Source: Candidatus Palauibacter rhopaloidicola (GTDB taxonomy: Bacteria; Gemmatimonadota; Gemmatimonadetes; Palauibacterales; Palauibacteraceae). Taken from it: DNA of 64,000 nt. The notes under the pieces were generated by a model. That model worked only from the letters and a program-made list of their open reading frames with translations. It had not been told where the DNA came from and made no database searches. The position numbers and the translations under genes were made by a program. Location of the stretch: NCBI GenBank assembly GCA_026914155.1, contig JAPPGH010000008.1, forward strand, positions 124,001 through 188,000, written 5' to 3'. Positions 10,947 through 18,748 of the stretch are shown here, piece after piece; positions within the stretch are counted from its first letter, which is position 1, and every line of letters begins with the position of its first letter.

Positions 10947-12066
10947 CGCCGAACAGCGCACCCTGTGCCCCGCCCTCCGGCCCTTCCCGGTCGCCGGGGA
11001 GGGCGTAACCGAAGCGCTCGTACGCCTTCCGGGTGGCCACGCGGCCGCGCGCCGTGCGCTGCATGTACCCGTTCTGGATCAGGTACGGCTCGTACACTTC
11101 CTCGAGCGTCCCCGCGTCCTCGCCCACCGCGACCGCGAGGGAGGCGAGTCCGACCGGCCCTCCCTCGAAGGTCTCGATGATCGCCTTCAGGACGCGCGCG
11201 TCCATCTCGTCGAGGCCGTACTCGTCGACGTTGAGCAGGGTGAGGCCCTTCTCCGCCGTCTCCGAATCGATCGTGCCCTCGCTCCGCACCTGCGCGTAGT
11301 CGCGCACGCGGCGCAGGAGGCGGTTCGCGATCCGGGGGGTGCCGCGCGCGCGGCGGGCGATCTCCTCCGCCCCGCCGGGCGTGATCGGGATGTCGAGGAG
11401 GCCCGCGGAGCGGGTGACGATGCGCGTGAGGTCCGCCGGCGGGTAGTAGCCCAGGCGCTCGACGACACCGAAGCGCGCCCGCATGGGGGCGGTCAGGAGC
11501 CCGAAACGGGTCGTCGCGCCCACGAGCGTGAAGCGCTCGAGCTTCATCGAGAAGGTCTCCACGCGAGGTCCGTCGCCGAGTCGGATCTCGATGCGGTAGT
11601 CCTCCATCGCCGGATAGAGGAACTCCTCGATCACGGGCCGGAGGCGGTGGATCTCGTCGATGAAGAGGATCCCGCGCGGCGGAAGGTTCGTGAGCAGACC
11701 CGCGAGGTCGCCCGGCTTCTCCAGCACGGGGCCGGAGGTGAGCTTGATCGCGACGCCGAGTTCCCCGGCGAGGAGGAGGGCGAGCGTCGTCTTCCCGAGG
11801 CCCGGCGGGCCGTAGAAGAGGGTGTGGTCGAGCGCTTCCTCGCGGCCGAGCGCCGCCTCCACGAAGACGGAGAGGCTCTCCTTGACCCGCGCCTGGCCGA
11901 TGAACTCGTCGAGGCGCTGCGGGCGCAGCGAGGCGTCTGGACGCTCGTCGCTCTCCACCGCCTCGGGCGTCGTGATCTCCGTGCGCGGGCGGGTCACGCC
12001 GCCGGCGCCCGTGTCGCCCGCGTTCCGCGTGTCGCCCGACCGGCCCGGCGGCCCCGGCGCCGTCAT
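10936..12066 (-). CDS. ruvB: Holliday junction branch migration helicase RuvB
   Basis: RuvB is the AAA+ motor that drives branch migration of Holliday junctions bound by RuvA. The 376-residue protein carries Walker [10 protein letters not shown] (about residue 85), Walker B FIDEIHRL (about 133), sensor GATTRFG, and the RuvB-specific [11 protein letters not shown] and C-terminal winged-helix ([11 protein letters not shown]). The first 40 residues are Gly/Pro/Arg/Thr-rich and not conserved. The ATG overlaps the ruvA stop as ATGA. Confidence 0.97.
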
Positions 12067-12662
12067 ACGTGCTGCAGCGCGCGGCGCACGAGTTCCTCGG
12101 CGCCGACGTCGGGGTCGCCGGCCTGCGCGAGTCCCTGCAGGGCGCGGCTGACGGCCTGCTCGCTCTGCGAGCGCGGGTAGCCGAGCCCGCGCAGCGCCTG
12201 CACGGCCGCCGCGGCGACTCCGTCGCCGGACACGGGATCATCGCCCACGTCGCCGAGGTCGTCGAGCTTGTCGGTGAGTTCGATCACGATGCGCTCGGCG
12301 GTCTTCTTGCCCACCCCGCTCACGGTCTGGAGCGTGCGGTGGTCCTTGGTCCGGATCGCGCGCACGACGCGTTCGGGCCGCAGCGCCCCCAGGATCGCGA
12401 GCGCGAGCCGGGGGCCCACGCCGCTCGGGACGCGGAGCCGCTGGAAGAGTTCGCGGTCGCGGGCCGTCTCGAAGCCGAACAGCTCGAAGGCGTCGTCGCG
12501 CACGACGAGGACGGTGTGCAGTTCGACCTCGGATCCCTCAGCCGGAAGGCGTCCGGCGAGCCCGAGCGGCACGCCGATCTCGTAGCCGACGCCGTCGCCC
12601 GTCAGAACCTCGACGACGCCGTCCGCGCGCCCGACGAGTTCGCCCCGGAGCCGCCGGATCAC
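12063..12662 (-). CDS. ruvA: Holliday junction DNA-binding protein RuvA
   Basis: RuvA forms the tetramer that holds the four-way junction open for RuvB. The 199-residue protein has the N-terminal OB fold ([11 protein letters not shown], then VGYEIGVPL), the helix-hairpin-helix motifs ([14 protein letters not shown] and [13 protein letters not shown]) and the C-terminal domain III that contacts RuvB ([12 protein letters not shown]). GTG at 12662 matches the family N-terminus; the frame stays open further upstream without homology. It follows ruvC after 22 bases. Confidence 0.96.
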   Translation of the reverse strand: MIRRLRGELVGRADGVVEVLTGDGVGYEIGVPLGLAGRLPAEGSEVELHTVLVVRDDAFELFGFETARDRELFQRLRVPSGVGPRLALAILGALRPERVVRAIRTKDHRTLQTVSGVGKKTAERIVIELTDKLDDLGDVGDDPVSGDGVAAAAVQALRGLGYPRSQSEQAVSRALQGLAQAGDPDVGAEELVRRALQHV

Positions 12663-12684
12663 GGAAGCCTCCGCCGCACCCGGC

Positions 12685-13179
12685 TCACCGGATCGGCCCG
12701 CCGAGGAGGTGGCAGAGCGCGACCGCGCAGCCGTCCGCCGCATCCGCCGGACGCGGCGGCTCGCCGAGCCGCAGATGGTGCTTGACCATGAAGCCGACCT
12801 GCTCCTTGCTCGCGGCGCCCGTCCCCACGACGCGCTTCTTGACCTCGCGCGGCGCGTACTCGTGGACTGGCAGGCCCCGCAGCGCCGCCGCGAGCACGAG
12901 GACGCCGCGCGCGTGCCCGAGCACGAGCGCCGTGCGCGCGTTCCGTCCGTGGAAGGCGCTCTCGACCGCGACGCACGTCGGCTCGAGCCGGTCGATGAGT
13001 TCGAGCGCCGCGGTGTGGATGTCCACGAGGCGCTGGGGGAGGTCCTCTCCCCGCGGCCGCACGACGCCGCACTCGATGAGGCGATGCGCGGGCCCTCCCG
13101 GGCGGCGCCCTTCGACGAATCCGTAACCGGTCGCCCGCGTGCCGGGGTCGACGCCCAGCACCTTCAGCGAGCCGCTCAG
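12685..13179 (-). CDS. ruvC: Holliday junction resolvase RuvC, probable CTG start
   Basis: RuvC cuts Holliday junctions symmetrically. Catalytic acidic residues are visible: Asp in LGVDPGTRATGYG, Glu in CVAVESAFHGRN, and the C-terminal pair in RPADAADGCAVALCH. The start is unusual. The family normally opens M-x-(V/I)-L-G-(V/I)-D-P-G, but the only ordinary codon nearby is the GTG at 13161, which leaves just two residues before the catalytic Asp strand. A CTG at 13179 overlaps the yebC stop as CTGA, with GGAGG seven bases upstream. This gives 164 residues beginning SGSLKVLGVDPG. A second CTG at 13167 is also possible. Confidence 0.93.
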   Translation of the reverse strand: MSGSLKVLGVDPGTRATGYGFVEGRRPGGPAHRLIECGVVRPRGEDLPQRLVDIHTAALELIDRLEPTCVAVESAFHGRNARTALVLGHARGVLVLAAALRGLPVHEYAPREVKKRVVGTGAASKEQVGFMVKHHLRLGEPPRPADAADGCAVALCHLLGGPIR

Positions 13180-13925
13180 CCGGCCCCCTCCGCCCCCTCC
13201 GCCTCCTCCAGATCCACGTTCGTATTCACCTTCAGCACGTCGTCGTGCTCGTCGAGCGCGTGCAGGACGGCGAGCACCTTCTCCGCGTCGCGCCCGGCCA
13301 GCTTCACCGTGTTGCCGGGCACCATCGCGAGTTCCGCCTCCTCGACCGGCAGGCCGGCATCGCGCAGCGCGCCCAGGACGTCGTGGAAGTCGGGCGCGGT
13401 CGTCGTGACCACGTACATCCCGTCCTCGGACTCGAAGTTCTCCGCTCCCGCGTCGAGCGCCGCGTCGAGCGCCGCGTCCTCGTCGCACCCGTCGGCGGAC
13501 ACGAGGATCTGGCCCTTGCGTTCGAACATCCACGCGACGGACCCGCTCTGGCCCAGGTTGCCGCCCCGCTTGTCGAGCAGGTGCCGGAGTTCGGCCAGCG
13601 TGCGGCGGGGGTTGTCCGTGAGGCACTCGAGATAGAGCGCCGCGCCGCCCGGCGCGTAGCCCTCGTGCGTGACCTCTTCGAAGCTCGCGCCCGGCAGGTC
13701 CCCCGTCCCGCGCCGCACGGCGCGGTCGATGTTGTCGGCCGGCATTCGCTGGCCCTTCGCGTTGTCGATCGCGGTCCGCAGGCGCGGATTGAAGTCCGGA
13801 TCTCCCCCGCCTTCCCGCGCCGCCACGGCGATTTCGCGACCGAGCTTGGAGAACAGCTTCCCCTTCGCCTGGTCGGTCACCGCCTTCTGGCGCTTGATCT
13901 TCGACCACTTCGAATGGCCCGCCAC
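13176..13925 (-). CDS. yebC: YebC/TACO1-family translational activator
   Basis: YebC/TACO1 proteins help ribosomes through difficult stretches, and some members were described as transcription regulators. The 249-residue protein has the hallmark MAGHSKWSKIKRQKAV N-terminus, YAPGGAALYLECLTDNPRRT and GSVAWMFERKG. The C-terminal tail is Glu/Ala/Gly-rich. It is the first gene of the yebC-ruvCAB cluster, a very common arrangement, and starts 22 bases after the EF-G-like gene ends. Confidence 0.95.
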   Translation of the reverse strand: MAGHSKWSKIKRQKAVTDQAKGKLFSKLGREIAVAAREGGGDPDFNPRLRTAIDNAKGQRMPADNIDRAVRRGTGDLPGASFEEVTHEGYAPGGAALYLECLTDNPRRTLAELRHLLDKRGGNLGQSGSVAWMFERKGQILVSADGCDEDAALDAALDAGAENFESEDGMYVVTTTAPDFHDVLGALRDAGLPVEEAELAMVPGNTVKLAGRDAEKVLAVLHALDEHDDVLKVNTNVDLEEAEGAEGAG

Positions 13926-13947
13926 CGGCTACCGCCCGCTCGTCTTG

Positions 13948-16035
13948 CTAGTCGTCGTCGCGCTGCGACTCGGCGATCACCTTCTCCTGAACATGCGGAG
14001 GAACCTGCTCGTACGCAGCCAGGCTGCGCGTGTGCGTCGCCTTTCCGTGCGTCAGGGAGCGCAGCGCGGCGGAGTACTTGTAGAGTTCGGCCTGCGGCAC
14101 ATGGGCCTTCACGACCTGCCGCCGCCCCTTCGAGTCCATGCCGAGCACGCGGCCCCGCCGCTGGTTGAGGTCTCCCATCACCTCGCCCATGTATTCCTCG
14201 GGCGTCTCGACCTCGACCTCCATGATCGGCTCGAGGATCACGGGGTTCGCGTCCCGCGCCACCTTCTGGAAGGCGATCGATCCCGCGATCTGGAAGGCGA
14301 TGTCCGAGCTGTCCACGGAGTGGTGCGATCCGTCGTAGCACTCGGCCTGGAAGTCGACGAGCGGGTAGCCGGCGAGGACGCCCCGGTCCGAGGCCTGCCC
14401 GATCCCCTTCCCCACGGCCGGGACGAACTTCGTCGGGATCACGCCGCCCTTGATCGAGTCGACGAACTTGTACCCTTCCCCGCGCGGCAACGGGCTGAGC
14501 CGGATGTGGCAGTCGCCGAACTGCCCGCGCCCGCCCGACTGCTTCTTGTGGCGCCCCTGCCCCTCCGCCGTCTTCGTGATCGTCTCGCGGTAGGCGATGT
14601 TCGGCTGGTGCGTGTCCACGTTGACCCCGTACTTCCGGGTCATCTTCTCCAGCGAGATGTTGAGGTGGATCTCCCCGAGCCCCCGGATGATCGTCTGGCC
14701 GCGCTCGGGATCGTAACCGGAGGAGAAGGTCGGATCCTCCTCGTGCAGCTTCGCGAGGCCGGCGCCGATCTTGTCCTCGTCGGCGCGCGTGCGGGCCGTG
14801 ACCGCGAGCGAGAGGTCGGGCCGGGGCCACTCGATGCCCCCGAAGGAGAGCCGGCTCCCGCTGTCGCAGAGGGTGTCTCCGGTGTGGGTGTCCTTGAGCT
14901 TGGTCACGACCCCGATGTCGCCGGGGTTCAGCGCATCGACGTCGATGCGGCGCGACCCATGCGGAATCGCGAGGTGCGCGATGCGCTCGCTCGCGGAACG
15001 GTCGGGGTTCGCGAGCGTGACGCCGTTCGCGATGCGGCCGGAGAAGACGCGGAAATAGCTCAGGTCGCCGACGTGGGGCTCGGACGTGGTCTTGAAGACG
15101 AGCGCCGCCGTGGGCGACGCGGCCCCCGGCTCCAGCGACACTTCGCCGTCGCCGTCGCCAGCCGTCCGCGGCGCGGCCCGGTCGGGCGAGGGGAAAAGTT
15201 CCACGATGCGGTCCATGAGGGCCGGCACTCCGGCGCTCGTCTGGCACGAACCGCAGAACACGGGAACGATGTCGCCGGAGCGGATTGCCTCCGCGAACGC
15301 TTCGCCAAGCCGGCCGGGGTCGAGTTCCTCGCCCTCGAAGTAGGCTTCGAGCAGGTCGTCATCCCCCGACACGATCGCCTCGATGAGTTCCTCCCTGAGG
15401 TCCTCCACCTCCGCCACCGCGTCGGCGGGCGCATCGGCTACGGCGGCCGCCCCCTTGTCCCCTCCCTTGAAGGTGTGTGCCTTCATCGTGAGGAGGTCGA
15501 CGAAACCGCTGAAGTCGGCGCCCGCCCCGATGGGGACGTGGACCGGCATCGCCGCGGAGGTGAGTTCTTCCCGGATCTGGGCGAGCGTGCTGCGGAAGTC
15601 CGCGTTGTCCCGGTCCATCATCGAGACGAAGACGGCGCGCGGCAGGTTCGCGGCGTCCGCGGCGGCCCAGGTCTTCTCCGTCCCCACTTCAACGCCGGAG
15701 ATCGCATCGATGACGCAGATGCCGGCGTCCGCGACGCGGATCCCCGCCACGACTTCGCCCAGGAAGTCCAGGTAGCCGGGGGTGTCGATGAGGTTGATCC
15801 GGACGCCGTTCCGGACCGCGTGGGCGACGGCGAGGTTGATCGAGATCCTGTGGCCGGTCTCTTCCGGCGTGAAGTCGGTGAGCGCGTTCCCTTTCTGGAC
15901 ATCGCCCTTCCGGGTGGTCCCGCCGGCAATGTAGCACATCGAATCCACGAGCGTCGTCTTCCCCGCCCCTCCGTGCCCGAAGAAGACGACGTTGCGAAGG
16001 TTCCGCGTTTGATATTCCGAGGCGGCAGACGCCAT
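13948..16035 (-). CDS. Elongation factor G-like GTPase with degenerate G4 motif
   Basis: This five-domain, 695-residue EF-G paralogue has P-loop GHGGAGKTT at residues 20-28, switch II DTPGYLDF, domain II, the domain III-V pattern and the C-terminal HGKATHT region. The opening FFGHGGAGKTTLVD, in place of AHIDAGKTT, marks it as the EF-G-like subgroup rather than the main FusA. The G4 motif that reads guanine, NKxD, is SMMD here (about residues 138-141), so both Asn and Lys are lost while Asp stays. The ATG at 16035 has GGAGG five bases upstream; a longer ORF start at 16110 is not supported. A TACAAT -10 element lies at 16162-16167. Confidence 0.92.
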   Translation of the reverse strand: MASAASEYQTRNLRNVVFFGHGGAGKTTLVDSMCYIAGGTTRKGDVQKGNALTDFTPEETGHRISINLAVAHAVRNGVRINLIDTPGYLDFLGEVVAGIRVADAGICVIDAISGVEVGTEKTWAAADAANLPRAVFVSMMDRDNADFRSTLAQIREELTSAAMPVHVPIGAGADFSGFVDLLTMKAHTFKGGDKGAAAVADAPADAVAEVEDLREELIEAIVSGDDDLLEAYFEGEELDPGRLGEAFAEAIRSGDIVPVFCGSCQTSAGVPALMDRIVELFPSPDRAAPRTAGDGDGEVSLEPGAASPTAALVFKTTSEPHVGDLSYFRVFSGRIANGVTLANPDRSASERIAHLAIPHGSRRIDVDALNPGDIGVVTKLKDTHTGDTLCDSGSRLSFGGIEWPRPDLSLAVTARTRADEDKIGAGLAKLHEEDPTFSSGYDPERGQTIIRGLGEIHLNISLEKMTRKYGVNVDTHQPNIAYRETITKTAEGQGRHKKQSGGRGQFGDCHIRLSPLPRGEGYKFVDSIKGGVIPTKFVPAVGKGIGQASDRGVLAGYPLVDFQAECYDGSHHSVDSSDIAFQIAGSIAFQKVARDANPVILEPIMEVEVETPEEYMGEVMGDLNQRRGRVLGMDSKGRRQVVKAHVPQAELYKYSAALRSLTHGKATHTRSLAAYEQVPPHVQEKVIAESQRDDD

Positions 16036-16161
16036 GTACACCTCCCGTACTCTTCTGCCTGGGATGACACCGGGGCTGGCGGCCCGCGACAGGCGCTTTG
16101 CTACGGCCACGGGCCGTTCCGTGCGTGACGCTCCCCGGCCGGGGGGTCGCGCGGGGCGGAC

Positions 16162-16190
16162 ATTGTAGAAACCGGCGGCGAAAAACTCCA
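16162..16190 (-). promoter_or_regulatory. Possible promoter of the EF-G-like gene
   Basis: On the minus strand a good -10 box, TACAAT, lies about 127 bases upstream of the EF-G-like ATG. The expected -35 position holds only a weak match (TGGAGT). The site lies just after the possible terminator of the rhomboid transcript, the place where a new transcript would begin. Confidence 0.4.
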
Positions 16191-16222
16191 GACGCCCTGC
16201 CCGGCCGCCGAACGAGCAGGGC
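16181..16222 (-). terminator. Possible intrinsic terminator after the rhomboid gene
   Basis: Read on the minus strand, a seven-base stem (GCCCTGC paired with GCAGGGC, arms at 16216-16222 and 16194-16200) follows 15 bases after the rhomboid stop. A run of five T lies about eight bases beyond the stem. The loop is large and the T-run is late, so it is a weak candidate. Confidence 0.4.
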
Positions 16223-16237
16223 TCTTGCCACGGGCTG

Positions 16238-17125
16238 CTAGTGCGTGCGGGTCTTCTTCTGCGTGCCCCGGGTCTGCTGGTACTGCCGGCTCACCTCGTC
16301 GAGGAAGGCGCGCTCGCGGGCCGACAGCGAGTCCATGCCGCTCTCGCGGATCTTGTCGAGGATCCGGTCCACCTCATCCAGGGAATCCCCGTCCGCCCGG
16401 GGGCGGCGCCGCCGAGGGGCGGGGTCCGGCGGCGGTGCGGCGCGCCGCGCCTTCCTGCGCGGGGCTGCCGGCCGTTCCTTGTAGAAGACGCTGTTGGCGA
16501 GGCGACCGATGCGTTCTCCGTATCGGAGATAGACGAAACCGGTCACGAGTCCGCCGAGGTGCGCCCAGTGCGCCACGCCGTCGGCCGACCCCTGCACGGT
16601 CGAGAGGAGGGTGAAGGCGCCGAGCGCGGCCACGAACCACTTCGCCGGCACGGGAAAGACGAAGTAGAGGTAGATCTTCGCGTCCGGCCAGTTGAGGGCG
16701 AAGGCCACGAGGATGCCGAAGATGGCGCCCGAAGCCCCCACCATGATCGTCGGCCCCGTCAGCGAGTAGAGCAGGACGGAGAAGGCCGCCGCCCCGAGTC
16801 CGGTCACGAGATAGAAGCGGAGGAAGAACCGGCTGCCCCACTTCTGTTCGAGCGGCGGGCCGAAGAAGAAGAGGGCGAGCATGTTCATGAACACGTGCAT
16901 GAAGCCGCCGTGTACGAACATGTAGGTGACGATGGTCCAGGGGCGCGTGAGGAAACCGGGGACGGCGAAACCGAGCCAGTCGATCGCCCCGACGGGCACG
17001 AGCCGGACCGCCATGAGGAGGAAGATCGCGAAGTTCGCGATCATGAGGCGCAGCACCCAGCGACTCATCGGGAAGCCGTGGCCGAAGCGGACCCCGCCGG
17101 TCTGGAACGCGGGCCGTCTCATCAT
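16238..17125 (-). CDS. Rhomboid-family intramembrane serine protease
   Basis: This 295-residue membrane protein has about six hydrophobic segments. The catalytic Ser is in VGASGAIFG (about residue 131) and the catalytic His in VAHWAHLGGLVTG, which makes it an active-type rhomboid that cleaves membrane proteins within the bilayer. HGGFMHVFMNMLALFFFG is the usual loop and helix 2 signature. After the membrane core comes a basic, Pro-rich linker and a C-terminal helix (LDEVDRILDKI...ARERAFLDEVS) seen in related rhomboids. The ATG at 17125 overlaps the ddl stop as ATGA. The substrate is unknown. Confidence 0.92.
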   Translation of the reverse strand: MMRRPAFQTGGVRFGHGFPMSRWVLRLMIANFAIFLLMAVRLVPVGAIDWLGFAVPGFLTRPWTIVTYMFVHGGFMHVFMNMLALFFFGPPLEQKWGSRFFLRFYLVTGLGAAAFSVLLYSLTGPTIMVGASGAIFGILVAFALNWPDAKIYLYFVFPVPAKWFVAALGAFTLLSTVQGSADGVAHWAHLGGLVTGFVYLRYGERIGRLANSVFYKERPAAPRRKARRAAPPPDPAPRRRRPRADGDSLDEVDRILDKIRESGMDSLSARERAFLDEVSRQYQQTRGTQKKTRTH

Positions 17126-18324
17126 CCCGCGCCCGCCTCGCCGCCGCCCTGGAGATCGATGGCGGAGGCCAGCCGCGCGTCGCGCTCCGCGCGCTCGATC
17201 GCCAGCCGCAGAAGACGGTCGATGAGTTCCGGATAGGACACGCCGCTCGCCTCCCAGAGCTTGGGGTACATGCTGATCCGGGTGAAGCCCGGGAGCGTGT
17301 TGATCTCGTTCACCACCAGTGAACCCGCCGGGAGCGGGCCGCAAGCCTCCGTCGCAAGGAAGAGGTCGACCCGCGCCATACCCTCGCAGCATAGCACGCG
17401 GAAGGCTCGGACGGCGATCTCGCGCGCCCGCGCCGTGGTCTCGGCATCGAGGTCCGCGGGGATGAGCAGGTCCGCGCCGCCCTGATCCAGGTATTTCGCT
17501 TCGTAGGAGTAGAACGCGTGCGTGGGGGCGATCTCGCCCGGCACCGAGGCCTCCGGCGCCTCGTTCCCGAGCACGGACAGCTCGATCTCGCGGCCGCGGA
17601 TCGTCCGTTCGAGAAGCACCTTGGTGTCGAAGGAGAAGGCCTCGTCGAGCGCCCGCCGGTAGTCGGGATCCGTCTCGACCTTCGAGACGCCGACCGACGA
17701 TCCCATGTTCGCCGGTTTGACGAAGATCGGGGCGTCGAGGGCGGCCACGGCCTCGTCCCACGAGGGGGCCTCGCGCCGGGAGAGGACGGTGATGAAGGGC
17801 GCGACGGGAACGCCGGCGTCGCGCAGCAGCCGCTTGGCCACGTCCTTGTCCATGCACACGGCCGAGCCGAGGACCCCGGGCCCGACGAAGGGAAAGTGCG
17901 CGAGCCGCAGCAGCCCCTGCACGGTGCCGTCCTCGCCGAAGGGACCGTGCAGGACGGGAAAGATGACGTCGAGTTCCGGCAACTCGGCCGGCTCCAGACG
18001 TCCCTCGCCGGCGCCCTCGCCCTCGCCGGGACCGCGGGGGTCGTGGCTGGCGACGGGTACGATCCGGGGGCGGCGGCCGGGCGTCAGGGCAAGCCTGACC
18101 GGCGCGTCCGGGAGGCGGATGCGCCGCGGGTCCGAGGCGTGCCGCAGAAAGCGCGATTCGTCGGCAAGGTGCCAGCGGCCGCGGCGGTCGATGCCGATGA
18201 GCACGATGTCGCAGCGCTCGCGGTCGATCGCCTCGATGACGTTCTTCGCCGAGCGCAGCGATACCTCGTGCTCCGGGGACTCGCCGCCGAAGAGCACGCC
18301 GACGCGCAGACGGGGCTCAGCCAC
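17122..18324 (-). CDS. ddl: D-alanine--D-alanine ligase
   Basis: Ddl makes the D-Ala-D-Ala dipeptide for peptidoglycan using ATP. The 400-residue protein has the opening VGVLFGGESPEHEVS, FPVLHGPFGEDGTVQG, KPANMGSSVGVSK, and the C-terminal metal-binding VNEINTLPGFT. The length and the insertion before FPVLHGP match the VanA-like long Ddl subgroup. Starting residues of MYPKLWEASG agree with Ddl rather than other ATP-grasp enzymes. The GTG at 18324 overlaps the upstream TonB-like gene by 8 bases. Confidence 0.96.
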   Translation of the reverse strand: MAEPRLRVGVLFGGESPEHEVSLRSAKNVIEAIDRERCDIVLIGIDRRGRWHLADESRFLRHASDPRRIRLPDAPVRLALTPGRRPRIVPVASHDPRGPGEGEGAGEGRLEPAELPELDVIFPVLHGPFGEDGTVQGLLRLAHFPFVGPGVLGSAVCMDKDVAKRLLRDAGVPVAPFITVLSRREAPSWDEAVAALDAPIFVKPANMGSSVGVSKVETDPDYRRALDEAFSFDTKVLLERTIRGREIELSVLGNEAPEASVPGEIAPTHAFYSYEAKYLDQGGADLLIPADLDAETTARAREIAVRAFRVLCCEGMARVDLFLATEACGPLPAGSLVVNEINTLPGFTRISMYPKLWEASGVSYPELIDRLLRLAIERAERDARLASAIDLQGGGEAGAG

Positions 18325-18748
18325 CGGACACCGGCACGGGATAGCTGATGGGGAGTCGCGCCCAGATGGCGGTGGGGGCGCCGCCGTGCCGCGCGGGCCG
18401 GTACCGGAGGAGGCGGGCGCCCTCCACCGCGGCCGAGTCGAGGATCGCATGTCCCGACGACGTGACGACCGCGACCGAGTCGACGCGTCCGGCGGCGGTG
18501 ATCCGAATGCGGAGGAGGATCTCTCCGCCCGCGCCCTCATCGAGGGCCTCGGCCGGGTAGGGGAACGCGGGGGACGACGGGGTTTCGAGCACGGGCCACA
18601 CGAGGCCCCCTTCACGGAGCTGGTCCACGCGCAGCGCGCCGACCTCCGGGCCCGGATCATCCGCGCACCCGGTGGCCGCGGCGACCGCAAGCGCGGCGAC
18701 AATCGCAAGGACCCCGGTCGCGGGGTGCCGCCGGGGGCCGCTAGGCAT
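18317..18748 (-). CDS. Lipoprotein with TonB C-terminal-like domain
   Basis: This 143-residue protein begins with a signal peptide ending in a lipobox-like AVAAATGC (Cys about residue 28). The rest resembles the TonB C-terminal domain: FPYPAEALDEGAGGEILLRIRI, then GRVDSVAVVTSSGH, then LLRYRPARHGG. A classical TonB has an uncleaved N-terminal membrane helix and a long Pro-rich spacer; both are absent. It may be a lipid-anchored partner of outer-membrane transport, or an envelope protein that reuses the fold. It overlaps mutS upstream and ddl downstream by 8 bases each. Confidence 0.75.
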   Translation of the reverse strand: MPSGPRRHPATGVLAIVAALAVAAATGCADDPGPEVGALRVDQLREGGLVWPVLETPSSPAFPYPAEALDEGAGGEILLRIRITAAGRVDSVAVVTSSGHAILDSAAVEGARLLRYRPARHGGAPTAIWARLPISYPVPVSGG

